Assembly (NCBI RefSeq): GCF_000012945.1
Contig: NC_007510.1
Span: 3,348,001 to 3,412,000 of the forward strand
Direction: 5' to 3'
DNA length: 64,000 nt
Origin: Burkholderia lata
GTDB lineage: Bacteria; Pseudomonadota; Gammaproteobacteria; Burkholderiales; Burkholderiaceae
Every line of letters starts with the position of its first letter. Position 1 is the first letter of the stretch. Below the pieces are notes generated by a model. That model was not told where the DNA came from and did no database searches. It saw nothing but the letters and a program-made list of their open reading frames with translations. A program made the position numbers and the translations under genes. This document shows, one piece after another, positions 50,208 through 60,102 of the stretch.

Positions 50208-51137
50208 TCACTGCCCGGCCGTCGCACCCGGCCAGACGAAGCCCGGCTCGCCGGGCCCCGGCGCCGCGCCGGGCGAACCGAACAACAGACTGCGCGGATT
50301 GCGGCCAAGTTCACCGGCCACGTCCTTCAATTGCCGCGATGCGTCGCCGACGCTGCCGGCGAGCGCATTGAAGCGCGGCAGCGTGTCGTACTGCACGCGC
50401 GCGTTGAGCCCGTTCAGCGCGACGCCGATCTGCTCGGCGGCCGTGCCGGCCTTGTTCAGGTTCGACACGAGCGGCCCGTTCGGCTGCAGCAGCGTGTTCG
50501 CCGACGCCATCGCGCGGTTCACCTCGTGCATCGTTTCCGGCAGCGCGGTCACCGCCGGGCCGAGCTGCTTCGTCAGCGTGGTGGCGCCATCGGCCGCGTG
50601 CTGCAGGCTTTCGGCTGTCGCGCGCAACTGCTCGCGCATCTCGGGCGACATCAGCGCATTCGCGCTCTTCGCCGCCAGCTCGAGCTGCCGCAGCAGCACG
50701 TCGCCACGCTCCTGGATCTGGTCGAACAGGCTCGGCCGCATCGGGATCTGCGCGATCGCCTTGGTCGACGACGGCAGCGGCGCCAGGTCGCGGCCCGTGT
50801 CCTCGAGCTGCACGAACGCGATGCCCGTCACGCCCTGGAAGCCGAGGCTGCCGTAGGTCGACTGCGTGATCGGCGCGTCGTGGTCGACGAGGATCCGGAT
50901 CCGGATCTGGCCCGGGTGCGAGCGATCGAAGCCGATCGACTGGACCTTGCCGACGTCGAGGCCGCGAAAGCGCACGGCCGCGTCCGGGAACAGCCCCGTC
51001 ACGTTGGTGCGCGCGAGCAGGTCGTACGGCACGCGCACGGTGCGGTCGACGTTGAACCAGAACACGGTGCCCGCGATCGCGAGCGTCAGCGCGATCGTGA
51101 ACAGGCCGGCCCAGAACGCATGTGATTTGTTTTCCAT
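50208..51137 (-). CDS. MCE-domain protein (MlaD/PqiB-like substrate carrier)
   Basis: The 309-residue protein has an N-terminal membrane anchor (AFWAGLFTIALTLAIAGTVFWF), one MCE domain (VTGLFPDAAVRFRGLDVGKVQSIGFD, STYGSLGFQGVTGIAFVQLEDTG) and a long helical C-terminal part (about 155-280) that could form a needle or barrel extension. It probably moves phospholipids across the periplasm with the ATPase and permease encoded upstream. The auxiliary lipoprotein that follows is typical of PqiB-like and not of canonical MlaD systems. Confidence 0.92.
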   Translation of the reverse strand: MENKSHAFWAGLFTIALTLAIAGTVFWFNVDRTVRVPYDLLARTNVTGLFPDAAVRFRGLDVGKVQSIGFDRSHPGQIRIRILVDHDAPITQSTYGSLGFQGVTGIAFVQLEDTGRDLAPLPSSTKAIAQIPMRPSLFDQIQERGDVLLRQLELAAKSANALMSPEMREQLRATAESLQHAADGATTLTKQLGPAVTALPETMHEVNRAMASANTLLQPNGPLVSNLNKAGTAAEQIGVALNGLNARVQYDTLPRFNALAGSVGDASRQLKDVAGELGRNPRSLLFGSPGAAPGPGEPGFVWPGATAGQ

Positions 51138-51155
51138 TCGCGGATTCCTTCGTGC

Positions 51156-52070
51156 CTACAGCTCGACGCTCGACAGCGCCGGTTCGAGGGCCGCCTTCGG
51201 CAGCTTCGCGCGCCGCTCGGGCGGCAGCGCCTGCAATGCGCGGCGCCCGCGCAGCCCCAGGAAATATTCGTGGATGAACGGATGGTCAACGTTCGCGGCC
51301 TCCTCGACCGGCGCCGCGACCAGCACCTTCCGGTCGGCCAGCACCGCGACGCGCGTCGACAGCGCGACCATCGTGTCGAGATCGTGCGTCACCATCACGA
51401 CGGTCAGCCCGAGCGTGCGGTGCAGCGTCGCGATCAGCTCGACGAATTCGTCCGACGCCTGCGGATCGAGGCCGGCCGTCGGCTCGTCGAGGAACAGCAG
51501 CTCGGGCTCGAGCGCGATCGCGCGCGCGATGCCGACCCGCTTGACCATCCCGCCCGACAGCGCGGCCGGCATCTTCGACGCGTGCTTGCACGGCAGCCCG
51601 ACCATCTCGAGCTTCAGCATCACGATGTCGTGCAGCAGATCCGGCGGCACGCGGCCGAGCTCGCGCAGCGGCTGCGCGACGTTGTCGAACACCGTCATCG
51701 ACGAGAACAGCGCGCCCTGCTGGAACAGCATCCCGGAGCGCGTGCGCATCATCCGCGCGCTCGCGTCGTCGATGGTCGCCGTATCCTCGCCGAACACCTT
51801 GATCGTGCCCGAGGTCGGCCGCTCGAGGCCGAGGATCTGCCGCACGAGCGTGGTCTTGCCGGAGCCCGAGCCGCCGACGATCGACACGATCTCGCCGCGC
51901 CGCACATCGAAGTCGAGCTTCTGGTGAATGATGTTGCGCCCGTAGCGCTTGGTCAGGTTGCGCACCTCGATCACGAGGTCGTCGGCATCGGCCGACGCCG
52001 CCGGCCCGGTACCGACCGACCCGGCACCGATGGCCGCGGCGTGGGCGTCCGTTTCGTTCGATGCGTTCAT
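51156..52070 (-). CDS. MCE-system ABC ATPase (MlaF-like)
   Basis: The 304-residue ATPase has IVGGSGSGKTTLVRQILGLE (Walker A), FQQGALFSSMTVFDNVA (Q loop), LSGGMVKRVGIARAIALEPELLFLDEPTAGLDP (signature and Walker B) and MVTHDLDT (switch His). The MlaF hallmark GALFSS is present. The ATG overlaps the permease stop by 4 bases. A 30-residue acidic N-terminal extension precedes the domain. Confidence 0.93.
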   Translation of the reverse strand: MNASNETDAHAAAIGAGSVGTGPAASADADDLVIEVRNLTKRYGRNIIHQKLDFDVRRGEIVSIVGGSGSGKTTLVRQILGLERPTSGTIKVFGEDTATIDDASARMMRTRSGMLFQQGALFSSMTVFDNVAQPLRELGRVPPDLLHDIVMLKLEMVGLPCKHASKMPAALSGGMVKRVGIARAIALEPELLFLDEPTAGLDPQASDEFVELIATLHRTLGLTVVMVTHDLDTMVALSTRVAVLADRKVLVAAPVEEAANVDHPFIHEYFLGLRGRRALQALPPERRAKLPKAALEPALSSVEL

Positions 52071-53191
52071 CCGAGCCCCACGTTCTGGAACAGGATCGCG
52101 AACACCGCGTCGGCGAGGATCACGACCGTGATCGACGACACGACCGACGTGGTCGTGCCTTCGCCGAGGCTCTGCGAGTTCGCCTTGATCCGGAAACCGA
52201 AATGGCAGGCGACCAGCGCGATCAGCATGCCGAACACGATGCCCTTGCCGACGCCGATGTACAGGTTCGCGATCGGCACGACGCCCGGCAGCGAGCGCAC
52301 GAAATAATTGACGTCGATGCCGAGCACGAGCTTCGCGGCGAGCGCGCCGCCCGTCAGCGCGACGATGTTGGTCCACATCACGAGCAGCGGCATCGCGATG
52401 CCGAGTGCGAGCACGCGCGGCAGGATCAGCCGCAGCCCGTGCGGGATGCCCATCACGCGCATCGCGTCGAGCTCCTCGGTCACGCGCATCACGCCGATCT
52501 GCGCGGTGATCGCCGAGCCCGAGCGGCCCGCGACGAGAATCGCCGACAGCACCGGGCCGAGCTCGCGGATCACCGACAGCCCGAGGATGTTCACGATGTA
52601 GCGGTTCGCGCCGAACATCTGCAGCTGCTGCGCGGACAGGTAGCTGAGCACGATGCCGATCAGGAACGCGACGAGCGCGGTGATCGGCAGCGCCTGCGCG
52701 CCGGCGCTGTAGATGTTCGCCGAGGTTTCCTTCCACGGCATCGTCTTCGGGCGGCGCAGCACCGACAGCGCATCGAGGATCACGAGGCCGAACATCGCGA
52801 TGCCGCCCTGCAGGTGTTCGCCGAACCCGAAGATCGCCTGGCCGAGCCGCGTGACGGGATCGAAGCGCACCACGCGCTCGGGCGCCTCGCGCTCGCTGTC
52901 GAGCCGCTCGATGCGCTCGAAGATCGTGCGCTGCGTCACGCTCAACGCGACGCCGGGCGGCAGCTTGCGGCCCCACACGCGCCACAGCGCCTGGCCGCCG
53001 ACGTGGTCGAGCCGCTCGATGCCGGACAGATCCCATTCGCTCACGCGCCCGGACGCGATGCTCGCGACACGACGCGCCACCGCGCCGCGATTGCGTGCAA
53101 GCGCGAGCGCGGTCCACTGGCCGTACAGCCGCACCGTCTGGCCCTGGCCGCCGGCGTCGACCGACAGGCCGGGAGGAGTCTCGAAGTCCAA
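52067..53191 (-). CDS. MCE-system permease with N-terminal STAS-like domain (MlaE-like)
   Basis: The protein has about 374 residues. A STAS-like region (VSEWDLSGIERLDHVGGQALWRVWG) is followed by the MlaE permease: SANIYSAGAQALPITALVAFLIGIVLSYLSAQQLQMFGANRYIVNILGLSVIRELGPVLSAILVAGRSGSAITAQIGVMRVTEELDAMRVMGI. The start is uncertain: no ATG lies near the beginning of homology, and I place it at a TTG (53191, LDFETPPG). A TACAAT box about 40 bases upstream supports a start in this area. First gene of the permease-ATPase-MCE-lipoprotein-VanZ operon. Confidence 0.88.
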   Translation of the reverse strand: MDFETPPGLSVDAGGQGQTVRLYGQWTALALARNRGAVARRVASIASGRVSEWDLSGIERLDHVGGQALWRVWGRKLPPGVALSVTQRTIFERIERLDSEREAPERVVRFDPVTRLGQAIFGFGEHLQGGIAMFGLVILDALSVLRRPKTMPWKETSANIYSAGAQALPITALVAFLIGIVLSYLSAQQLQMFGANRYIVNILGLSVIRELGPVLSAILVAGRSGSAITAQIGVMRVTEELDAMRVMGIPHGLRLILPRVLALGIAMPLLVMWTNIVALTGGALAAKLVLGIDVNYFVRSLPGVVPIANLYIGVGKGIVFGMLIALVACHFGFRIKANSQSLGEGTTTSVVSSITVVILADAVFAILFQNVGLG

Positions 53192-53496
53192 GGGCAGGTT
53201 GTTTGCAAAAAGGTGACAGCGGCCATTGTAGCGAACCGCCCGGCGACGCGACGTGAGGATTTCCGTGGGGGCGCCGCGCTGGAGCGCCGGGCCGGAGACG
53301 CCTGGCCGAGTCGCCCGCCCCGGGGTGCGCGCGGGCGTCGTCGCCCCCTGCCCGCCGCCGGCTTCACCACCTTTCATTCTTCCGTCACGTTTCCTTTCGA
53401 TACTCTCACGCGCCGCACATCAGGCCGTCGGCGCCCCGCGCCGCCATTCGTTGCGTACTCGCATTTCATAAAACAGAACACCGAACAGGACAACCG
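53192..53496. other. Divergent intergenic region between the MCE operon and cpdB
   Basis: The 305 bases hold no gene. A minus-strand TACAAT (complement at about 53224-53229) is a candidate -10 for the MCE operon. On the plus side, AGGA lies 7 bases before the cpdB ATG. No clear dyad was found. Confidence 0.45.
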
Positions 53497-55566
53497 ATGC
53501 GTCTCCCCCTGCTTTCCCGCCGTCGCGTGCCGGCCATCGCCGCGCTCGCCAGCCTCGCCTTCATCCTCGCCGCCTGTGGCGGCGACGACGTCACCTCGCC
53601 GCCGGTGACGCCGCCGGCAGCCCAGGCGCCTGTCGGCACGACGGCCACGCTCGCCCTGCTCGAGACGACCGACCTGCACACCAACGTGCTGTCGTATGAC
53701 TATTTCAAGCTCGCCGCCGACAATTCGCTCGGCTTCGAGCGCGTGTCGACGCTGATTGCACAAGCGCGCAAGCAGTATCCGAACACGCTGCTGCTCGACA
53801 ACGGCGACACGATCCAGGGCACGGCGCTGTCGGACTACCAGGCGCTCGTGAAGCCGGTCAGCTGCGACCAGACGCTCGCGATCTACAAGGTGATGAACGC
53901 CGCGAAATTCGACGGCGGCGGCATCGGCAACCACGAATTCAACTACGGGCTGCCGTACCTGTCGCAGGTGACCGGCAACACGTTCGAGGTCGACGGCCTG
54001 CCGGCGCCGGCCCAGCAGAAGAAGTGCGCGGGCCCGAACTTCCCGCAGGTGCTGGCGAACGTGATCAGCGCGAAGACCAACGCGCCGCTGTTCACGCCGT
54101 ACACGATCCTGACCCGCACCGTGACCGCGACGACGCCGGACGGCAAGACGGTCAGCGCGCCCGTGAAGATCGGCATCATCGGCTTCACGCCGCCCGCGAT
54201 CATGAACTGGGACAAGCGCTGGCTCGACGGCAAGGTCTACACGACCGGCCTGAAGGAAGCGGCCGAGAAGTACGTTCCGGAGATGCGCGCGAAGGGCGCC
54301 GATCTCGTCGTCGCGATCTCGCACGGCGGCCTCGACAATTCCGCGTATTCGCCGACGATGGAGAACGGCAGCTGGTGGCTGTCGAAGGTAACCGGCATCG
54401 ACGCGATGCTGATCGGCCATTCGCACCAGGTGTTCCCGGACGCGAACAGCACCGTGTCGCAGTTCAACCTGCCGGGCGTCGACAAGGTCAAGGGCACCGT
54501 CAACGGCGTGCCGACCGTGATGGCCAACTACTGGGGCAAGCATCTCGGCGTGATCAAGCTCGGCCTGAAGTTCGACGGCAAGACGTGGAGCGTCGACAAG
54601 TCGCAGACGACCGTCGAGGCGCGCCCGATCCAGAACGCCGACAAGAGCTACGTCGCGGCCGATCCGTCGGTTTCCGCCGCCATCGCCGCCGAGCACCAGG
54701 CGACGATCGACTACGTGAAGACGCCGATCGGCTCGACCGACTACCGGATGAACTCGTACTTCGCCGATGTCGGCGATCCGGGTGCGATCCAGATCGTCAA
54801 CGAAGCGCAGGCCGACTACGTGAAGACCTACGTGCAGGCGAACCTGCCGCAATACGCGTCGCTGCCGGTGCTGTCGGTCAGCGCTCCGTTCAAGAGCGGC
54901 TTCGGCGGCGGCACCGACTACACCGACGTCGCGCCGGGCGCACTCGCGATCAACAACGCGGCCGACCTGTACCTGTACCCGAACACCGTGTACGCGGTGA
55001 AGGTGAGCGGCGCCGACGTGAAGAACTGGCTCGAAACCGCGGCCAAGCGCTTCAACCGCATCGACCCGACCAAGGCGACCGTGCAGCCGCTCGTCAGCAC
55101 GTTCCCCGGCTACAACTTCGACATGTTCACGTCGGCCGATCTCGCGTATGAAATCGACGTCACGCAGCCGGTCGGCAGCCGGATCAAGAACCTGACGTAC
55201 AAGGGCGCGGCGATCGACCCGAACGCGCAGTTCATCGTCGCGACCAACAACTACCGCGCAAGCGGCGGCGGCAACTTCCCGGGCCTCGACGGCAGCAAGA
55301 CGATCTTCGCGTCGCCGGATGCAAACCGCGACGTGCTGATCGCGTTCGTGAAGCAGCGCGGCAAGATCACGCGCACGGCCGACGGCGCGCAGCGCAGCTG
55401 GCGCTTCACGAAGCTCGCGAGCTCGGTCGCGCACGTGCAGTTCGCGTCCGCGCCGAACCGCCTCGGCGACGCGGCGGCGGCCGGCCTGACCGGCATCACG
55501 CAGGTCGTGGCCGACGACGGTTCGGGCAAGAACCTCGCCACCTACGAAATCGACCTCACGCAATGA
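53497..55566 (+). CDS. cpdB: 2',3'-cyclic-nucleotide 2'-phosphodiesterase / 3'-nucleotidase
   Basis: The 689-residue lipoprotein has signal ALASLAFILAACGG and the metallophosphoesterase domain with LLETTDLHTNVLSYDYF (metal Asp/His), LLLDNGDTIQGTALSDY (DNGD), GGIGNHEFNYGL (GNHE) and GIDAMLIGHSHQVFPD (GHSH). A 5'-nucleotidase C-terminal domain (NAADLYLYPNTVYAVKVSGADVKNWLE) follows. It hydrolyses cyclic nucleotides from RNA turnover outside the cytoplasm. A Sel1-repeat protein gene overlaps its stop by 4 bases. Confidence 0.95.
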   Translation: MRLPLLSRRRVPAIAALASLAFILAACGGDDVTSPPVTPPAAQAPVGTTATLALLETTDLHTNVLSYDYFKLAADNSLGFERVSTLIAQARKQYPNTLLLDNGDTIQGTALSDYQALVKPVSCDQTLAIYKVMNAAKFDGGGIGNHEFNYGLPYLSQVTGNTFEVDGLPAPAQQKKCAGPNFPQVLANVISAKTNAPLFTPYTILTRTVTATTPDGKTVSAPVKIGIIGFTPPAIMNWDKRWLDGKVYTTGLKEAAEKYVPEMRAKGADLVVAISHGGLDNSAYSPTMENGSWWLSKVTGIDAMLIGHSHQVFPDANSTVSQFNLPGVDKVKGTVNGVPTVMANYWGKHLGVIKLGLKFDGKTWSVDKSQTTVEARPIQNADKSYVAADPSVSAAIAAEHQATIDYVKTPIGSTDYRMNSYFADVGDPGAIQIVNEAQADYVKTYVQANLPQYASLPVLSVSAPFKSGFGGGTDYTDVAPGALAINNAADLYLYPNTVYAVKVSGADVKNWLETAAKRFNRIDPTKATVQPLVSTFPGYNFDMFTSADLAYEIDVTQPVGSRIKNLTYKGAAIDPNAQFIVATNNYRASGGGNFPGLDGSKTIFASPDANRDVLIAFVKQRGKITRTADGAQRSWRFTKLASSVAHVQFASAPNRLGDAAAAGLTGITQVVADDGSGKNLATYEIDLTQ

Positions 55567-56420
55567 GGCCCGCGATGCAACCGATCCGGACGATGCGGCC
55601 GGCCGAAACCGGCCTCGCCGCCGCCGCGCGGCGCCTGCTGCGCGCGAAACTCCCGCCGGCCGCGCTGCTCGCGGCGGCGGCCGTGACCGTCGCGGCCGTC
55701 GTCGCGGCAACCGGCCTGCGAGGCGCCGGCCCCGCGCCGAGCGCCGCGCAGCTCGACGAGTGGCAGGCGATGGTCACGCAGGCCACCGAGCCGCACGCGC
55801 TCGCGCAGTTGCGCACGCTGGCACGCCGCGGCTCGGGCGACGCGCAGGCGGCGCTCGGCATCGCGCTCGCCGACGCGCGCGAACCGGGGCTGCGCGACGA
55901 GGGGCGCGGCTGGCTGGAAACGGCCGCGGCGGCAGACGGCAAGGCCGACGCGCCGGCTGCCCGGCGTGCGCAGCTCGCGCTCGGCAAGGCGTTGCTGCTC
56001 GGCAGCAGCGACATGCCGAAGGACTACGCACGCGCCCGCACGCTGCTCGGCGAAGCGGCCGCGCAGGACGACCCGGCCGCTGCGTATTACCTCGGGCTGA
56101 TCTATCGCAGCGGTTATGGCGTCGCCGCCGATCCCGTTCAGGCCGCGCACTGGTTCGACGTCGCGTCGCGCGCGGACATCCCGGCCGCGGACTTCATGCT
56201 CGCGAACGCGTACCGGGACGGCAGCGGCGTGCCGCGCGACGAGGCGCGCGCGCTGGCGCTGTATCGCCGCGCCGCCGAGCACGAGCTGCCGGAAGCCGTG
56301 CAGACGCTCGCAATGGCCTATCGCAACGGCGAGCTCGGGCTCAAGCCCGACGCGGACGAATTCCACGCGCAGTGGATCGAGACCGCGCATGCGCTGAAGC
56401 ACCCGGTCGTCGCGCCGTAG
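55563..56420 (+). CDS. Sel1-repeat/TPR membrane-anchored protein
   Basis: The 285-residue protein has one N-terminal membrane helix (AALLAAAAVTVAAVVAATGL), then Sel1-like repeats of about 36 residues: AAAYYLGLIYRSGYGVAADPVQAAHWFDVASR, IPAADFMLANAYRDGSGVPRDEARALALYRRAAE and LPEAVQTLAMAYRNGELGLKPD. Such repeats act as protein-binding scaffolds in the periplasm. The start overlaps the cpdB stop (ATGA); another ATG lies 4 codons in. Confidence 0.85.
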   Translation: MRPAMQPIRTMRPAETGLAAAARRLLRAKLPPAALLAAAAVTVAAVVAATGLRGAGPAPSAAQLDEWQAMVTQATEPHALAQLRTLARRGSGDAQAALGIALADAREPGLRDEGRGWLETAAAADGKADAPAARRAQLALGKALLLGSSDMPKDYARARTLLGEAAAQDDPAAAYYLGLIYRSGYGVAADPVQAAHWFDVASRADIPAADFMLANAYRDGSGVPRDEARALALYRRAAEHELPEAVQTLAMAYRNGELGLKPDADEFHAQWIETAHALKHPVVAP

Positions 56421-56648
56421 CGGTTCGTCCGCGAGCAAGCGCACGCGCACGAACCGGCATCCCGCCGGCTGCATGACGCGCGTGCCCCGCCGCCCCGCGC
56501 ATCGATCACCCGGCAACGGAATCGATCGCGGGGCGCGGGCGCGCACGCCGGTTGCCTTGCCGCCATCCGGCCGCTCCCAGCCGATCGTTCGGCGCGCGGC
56601 AATGCATTACCATGCAGCCTCACAATAAAACCTGAGAGAACTGCATCC

Positions 56649-57188
56649 ATGTCCCATCGCCTTTCCAGGCTTGGCGCCGCTGCCGTCGGCGCCCTTGTCA
56701 TTGCCGGCGCGCCGCTCACCGCACTCGCCGCATCGCCCGCCCAGCCCGACATCTTCAATGCCGCACTTTGCAAGCCGCCGTTCACGTCGGACCTGATGGA
56801 CTCGATCTACAACACCGCCAAGGCGGCCGATCCGAAACCGGACGAGTCGATGCTGGGTGCCGCGGTCTATCGCCTGCCGGAGCCGATCCATCGCGACGGC
56901 TTCACGACGCAGCAGGTCGTGTTTGTCAGTACCGGAATCGGCGTGCTGGTGGACGGCGAGGTCGCCGACCAGCTCGCGAAACGCTACCAGCTCACCCTCG
57001 AGAAGGGCCACCTGCTGGGCGCGTCGTCCGTCGGCTATTCGCGCCGGCTGACGGTCCGTGGCCCGGGCGGTGCGCTGATCCTCGTGTCGGCCCGCCAGGG
57101 CCCGGCGCTGAAGGGCAAGACGCTGCTGGCCTGCGAAATGACGTCCGAGGAAGACATCAAGGCGCTGGAGCGGATGGAAAAGCATTGA
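56649..57188 (+). CDS. Exported protein of unknown function
   Basis: The 179-residue protein has a clear Sec signal ([17 protein letters not shown], cleavage near ALAAS). The mature part includes [25 protein letters not shown] and ends [17 protein letters not shown], with two Cys that could form a disulfide. No domain is recognised. It stands alone with a purine-rich GAGAGAA before the ATG. Confidence 0.75.
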   Translation: MSHRLSRLGAAAVGALVIAGAPLTALAASPAQPDIFNAALCKPPFTSDLMDSIYNTAKAADPKPDESMLGAAVYRLPEPIHRDGFTTQQVVFVSTGIGVLVDGEVADQLAKRYQLTLEKGHLLGASSVGYSRRLTVRGPGGALILVSARQGPALKGKTLLACEMTSEEDIKALERMEKH

Positions 57189-57298
57189 GCGGTGCGGCGC
57201 CGCGGCGCCGCTCGCATGCGGGCGGCCGCGCGCCGCCCTCCCCGGTCGCGCGCGGCGCTCGACGCGCGCCATCGCCCCCTGTCGCTACAATAGGCGCC

Positions 57299-58219
57299 AT
57301 GAACGCCCCCACCTCCTCCGACACGCCCGATTCCGGCGACGCGCACATCGCGCGCAACCGGCTCGAGGCGCACCTGGACGCCGCGCCGCGTGCGTGGCCG
57401 CTCGACATCGTCGCCGCCACCGGCTCGACCAACGCCGACGTCGCCACCCGGCTCAAGGCGCTGCCACGCAACGCGAACGCGCTGCCCGCGCCGCTCGTGC
57501 GCGTCGCGTTCGAGCAGACGGCCGGCCGCGGCCGGCAGGGCCGCCCGTGGTTCGCGCAGCCCGGCAATGCGCTGCTGTGCTCGGTCGGCTGCATCGTGCC
57601 GCGCCCCGTCGACGCGCTCGGCGGCCTCAGCATCGCGATCGGCGTTGCACTCGCCGAAGGGCTGGCCGCGCTGCCGCTCGACGCCCGCTCGCGCGTCGCG
57701 CTCAAATGGCCGAACGACCTGCTGCTGACGGCCACCGACGACGGCACGCCGCGTATCGTCGGCAAGCTCGCCGGGATCCTGATCGAAACCGCGTGGGCCA
57801 GCGCCGATGCCACCGCCGTCGTGATCGGCTTCGGCATCAACGTGCGCGGCGCGGAAGCCGTCGCCGCGCAGGTCGATGCGCTGCGTGCGCGCGAAGCGAC
57901 GCTCGCGAGCGGGCTGCCGCCCGCCGCGCTGTCGATCGCGTGCGCATCCGCCAACCTCACCGATACGCTCGCCGCGTCGCTGAACGCGCTCACGCCCGCG
58001 CTCGCGCAGTTCGGCGCCGAAGGGCTCGCGCCGTTCCTGCCCCGTTGGCATGCGCTGCACGCGTACGCGGGACGCGAAGTCGTCCTGCTCGAACAGGGCG
58101 TCGAACGTGCGCGCGGCATCGCGACCGGCATCGATGCGACCGGCCAGCTGCTGCTCGATACGCCGGACGGCATGCAGGCCATCGCCGCCGGCGACGTGTC
58201 GCTGCGCGAAGCGCAATGA
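57299..58219 (+). CDS. birA: Biotin-[acetyl-CoA-carboxylase] ligase, without DNA-binding domain
   Basis: The 306-residue enzyme has the ligase core: [11 protein letters not shown], the biotinyl-AMP loop [30 protein letters not shown] and GFGINV, and a C-terminal SH3-like cap. The winged HTH of E. coli BirA is missing, so it is a monofunctional ligase without repressor role. It overlaps coaX by 4 bases. A TACAAT box 8 bases before the ATG suggests a very short or absent leader. Confidence 0.95.
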   Translation: MNAPTSSDTPDSGDAHIARNRLEAHLDAAPRAWPLDIVAATGSTNADVATRLKALPRNANALPAPLVRVAFEQTAGRGRQGRPWFAQPGNALLCSVGCIVPRPVDALGGLSIAIGVALAEGLAALPLDARSRVALKWPNDLLLTATDDGTPRIVGKLAGILIETAWASADATAVVIGFGINVRGAEAVAAQVDALRAREATLASGLPPAALSIACASANLTDTLAASLNALTPALAQFGAEGLAPFLPRWHALHAYAGREVVLLEQGVERARGIATGIDATGQLLLDTPDGMQAIAAGDVSLREAQ

Positions 58220-59016
58220 ACGAGCCGCACCTGCTGATCGACGCCGGCAACAGCCGGATCAAGTGGGCGCTCGCCGATGCGCAGCGCACGCTCGTCGAGA
58301 CGGGCGCGTTCGGCCACACCCGCGACGGCGGCGCCGATCCCGACTGGTCGACCCTGCCGCGTCCGCGCGGCGCGTGGATCTCGAACGTCGCGGGCGCCGA
58401 CGTGGCCGCCCGGCTCGACACGCTGCTCGACGCCCGCTGGCCGGGCCTGCCGCGCACGACGATACGCTCGCGCCACACGCAATGCGGCGTGACGAACGGC
58501 TATACGACGCCCGACCAGCTCGGCAGCGACCGCTGGGCCGGCCTGATCGGCGCGCACGCGGCGTTTCCAGGCGAACACCTGCTGATCGCGACGTTCGGCA
58601 CCGCGACGACGCTCGAAGCACTACGCGCGGACGGCCGCTTCACGGGTGGGCTGATCGCACCGGGCTGGGCGCTGATGATGCGCGCGCTCGGCACGCACAC
58701 CGCGCAGTTGCCGACGCTGACCACCGACATCGCGAGCGGCCTGCTTGCTGGCGCGCAGGCCGAACCGTTCCAGGTCGACACGCCGCGCTCGCTGTCGGCC
58801 GGCTGCCTGTACGCGCAGGCCGGGCTGATCGAACGCGCGTGGCGCGATCTCGCCGACGCATGGCAGGCGCCCGTGCGGCTCGTGCTGGCCGGCGGCGCGG
58901 CGGACGACGTCGCGCGTGCGCTGACGCTCCCGCATACGCGTCACGATGCACTGATCCTGTCCGGGCTCGCGCTGATTGCCGCGGAAGCGGCGGCCGCAAC
59001 GGCGGCGCAGGCGTGA
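58216..59016 (+). CDS. coaX: Type III pantothenate kinase
   Basis: The 266-residue ASKHA-fold kinase shows [14 protein letters not shown] (phosphate 1), [34 protein letters not shown] (GSDR plus TFGTATT) and [15 protein letters not shown]. It phosphorylates pantothenate in coenzyme A synthesis; in Bordetella the homologue was named Baf. Coupled to birA by an ATGA overlap, the usual arrangement in Burkholderiales. Confidence 0.96.
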   Translation: MNEPHLLIDAGNSRIKWALADAQRTLVETGAFGHTRDGGADPDWSTLPRPRGAWISNVAGADVAARLDTLLDARWPGLPRTTIRSRHTQCGVTNGYTTPDQLGSDRWAGLIGAHAAFPGEHLLIATFGTATTLEALRADGRFTGGLIAPGWALMMRALGTHTAQLPTLTTDIASGLLAGAQAEPFQVDTPRSLSAGCLYAQAGLIERAWRDLADAWQAPVRLVLAGGAADDVARALTLPHTRHDALILSGLALIAAEAAAATAAQA

Positions 59017-59207
59017 CGGAAAGCGCCGGCATCGCGCCGGCGCACGGCGACGCGAGCCCATGCGGGCCTGCGTCACGATGACGGTGAAGGGCCGCGCCAC
59101 GACGGCGACCCGCACGCACGGTCAACGGCAGGAATGAAAAAGCCGGCGATGCGGCCGGCCCGATTGAATGACGTGAACCACGTCAATGACGACGAGGAGT
59201 ATCGACG

Positions 59208-59450
59208 ATGCTGCGCTGGCTGATCGCTGTTCTCTTTCTCGCCAACATGCTGGCGTTCGTGGTGGCGCGCGGCGTGTTCGGGCCGCTGCCGGCGGCCGGC
59301 CCGCGCGAACCCGGCGTGCTGGCGCGGCAGGTGCGGCCCGATGCGCTGCGCGTGACGCCGCTTGCGCAGGCCTCCGACCAGCCCGTCATCGGCGGCCCGA
59401 TCGCGCCGCCGGCCGTCACGGCCGAGCCGCTCGCGGCGTCCGCGCCCTGA
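59208..59450 (+). CDS. Small single-pass membrane protein downstream of coaX
   Basis: The 80-residue protein has an N-terminal hydrophobic segment (LIAVLFLANMLAFVVARGVF) and a Pro/Ala-rich tail. Start has AGGAG upstream at 59191-59195. A truncated SPOR-type protein is conceivable, since such genes follow birA-coaX in related genomes, but no SPOR domain is visible. Confidence 0.6.
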   Translation: MLRWLIAVLFLANMLAFVVARGVFGPLPAAGPREPGVLARQVRPDALRVTPLAQASDQPVIGGPIAPPAVTAEPLAASAP

Positions 59451-59466
59451 CGGCGCCAGGCGGCGC

Positions 59467-59952
59467 TCAGGGCTGCTGCGCGCGTACCTTCTTCAGCAAC
59501 GCGGTGGTCGAGCGATCGTGCTCGAACGGAATCGCCAGCGCGCGGCCACCCCAGCCACGCACCAATGCCGACTCCGGCAACGCATCCATGTCGTAGTCGC
59601 CGCCCTTCACGAGAATGTCCGGCCGGACGGCCTCGATCAGCGACACGGGCGTCTTTTCCTCGAACGTCACGACCCAGTCGACGCTTTCCAGCGCCGCGAG
59701 CAGCGCCGCGCGATCTTCCTGGCGATTGATCGGCCGGTCGTCGCCCTTGCCGAGCATGCGTACCGACGCGTCGCTGTTCACCCCGACGATCAGGCATGCG
59801 CCGAGCGCTTTCGCATCGGCGAGATACGTGACGTGGCCGCGATGCAGGATGTCGAATACGCCGTTGGTGAACACGACGGGTGACGGCAGCGACGCGCGCA
59901 GGGCGACGAGGGCATCACGGGTGATCAGCTTGCGTTCGAAGGTGGCGGACAT
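59467..59952 (-). CDS. rfaE2: D-glycero-beta-D-manno-heptose 1-phosphate adenylyltransferase
   Basis: The 161-residue nucleotidyltransferase has FTNGVFDILHRGHVTYLADAKALG (HxGH) and KGGDYDMDALPESALVRGWGGRALAIPF. The kinase domain of E. coli HldE is absent, so it is the separate HldC/RfaE2 form common in betaproteobacteria. It makes ADP-heptose for the LPS inner core. Confidence 0.95.
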   Translation of the reverse strand: MSATFERKLITRDALVALRASLPSPVVFTNGVFDILHRGHVTYLADAKALGACLIVGVNSDASVRMLGKGDDRPINRQEDRAALLAALESVDWVVTFEEKTPVSLIEAVRPDILVKGGDYDMDALPESALVRGWGGRALAIPFEHDRSTTALLKKVRAQQP

Positions 59953-60006
59953 GATGGAAGTCGGACGGAATGGGCAACGGCGCGCGCGGCGGCGGCGCCA
60001 GATAAA

Positions 60007-60034
60007 AAGCCCGCCGGACTGACCGGGCGGGCTT
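60007..60034 (-). terminator. Intrinsic terminator of the ferritin-like gene
   Basis: Stem AAGCCCGCC / GGCGGGCTT with a GC-rich loop, followed on the minus strand by TTTTTATC. It lies 69 bases after the stop at 60103. Confidence 0.8.
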
Positions 60035-60102
60035 CATGCAACGGGTACGACATCGCGCGACGCGGCCGGCGCGATTCACGCCGGCTGCGGCACCAACCGG
60101 CC

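Noticed and set aside
59140..59159. GCCGGC-GATGCG-GCCGGC hairpin after coaX
   Set aside because: No T-run follows on the plus strand; the A-run orientation would serve a minus-strand gene that is not there, so a terminator call is not supported.
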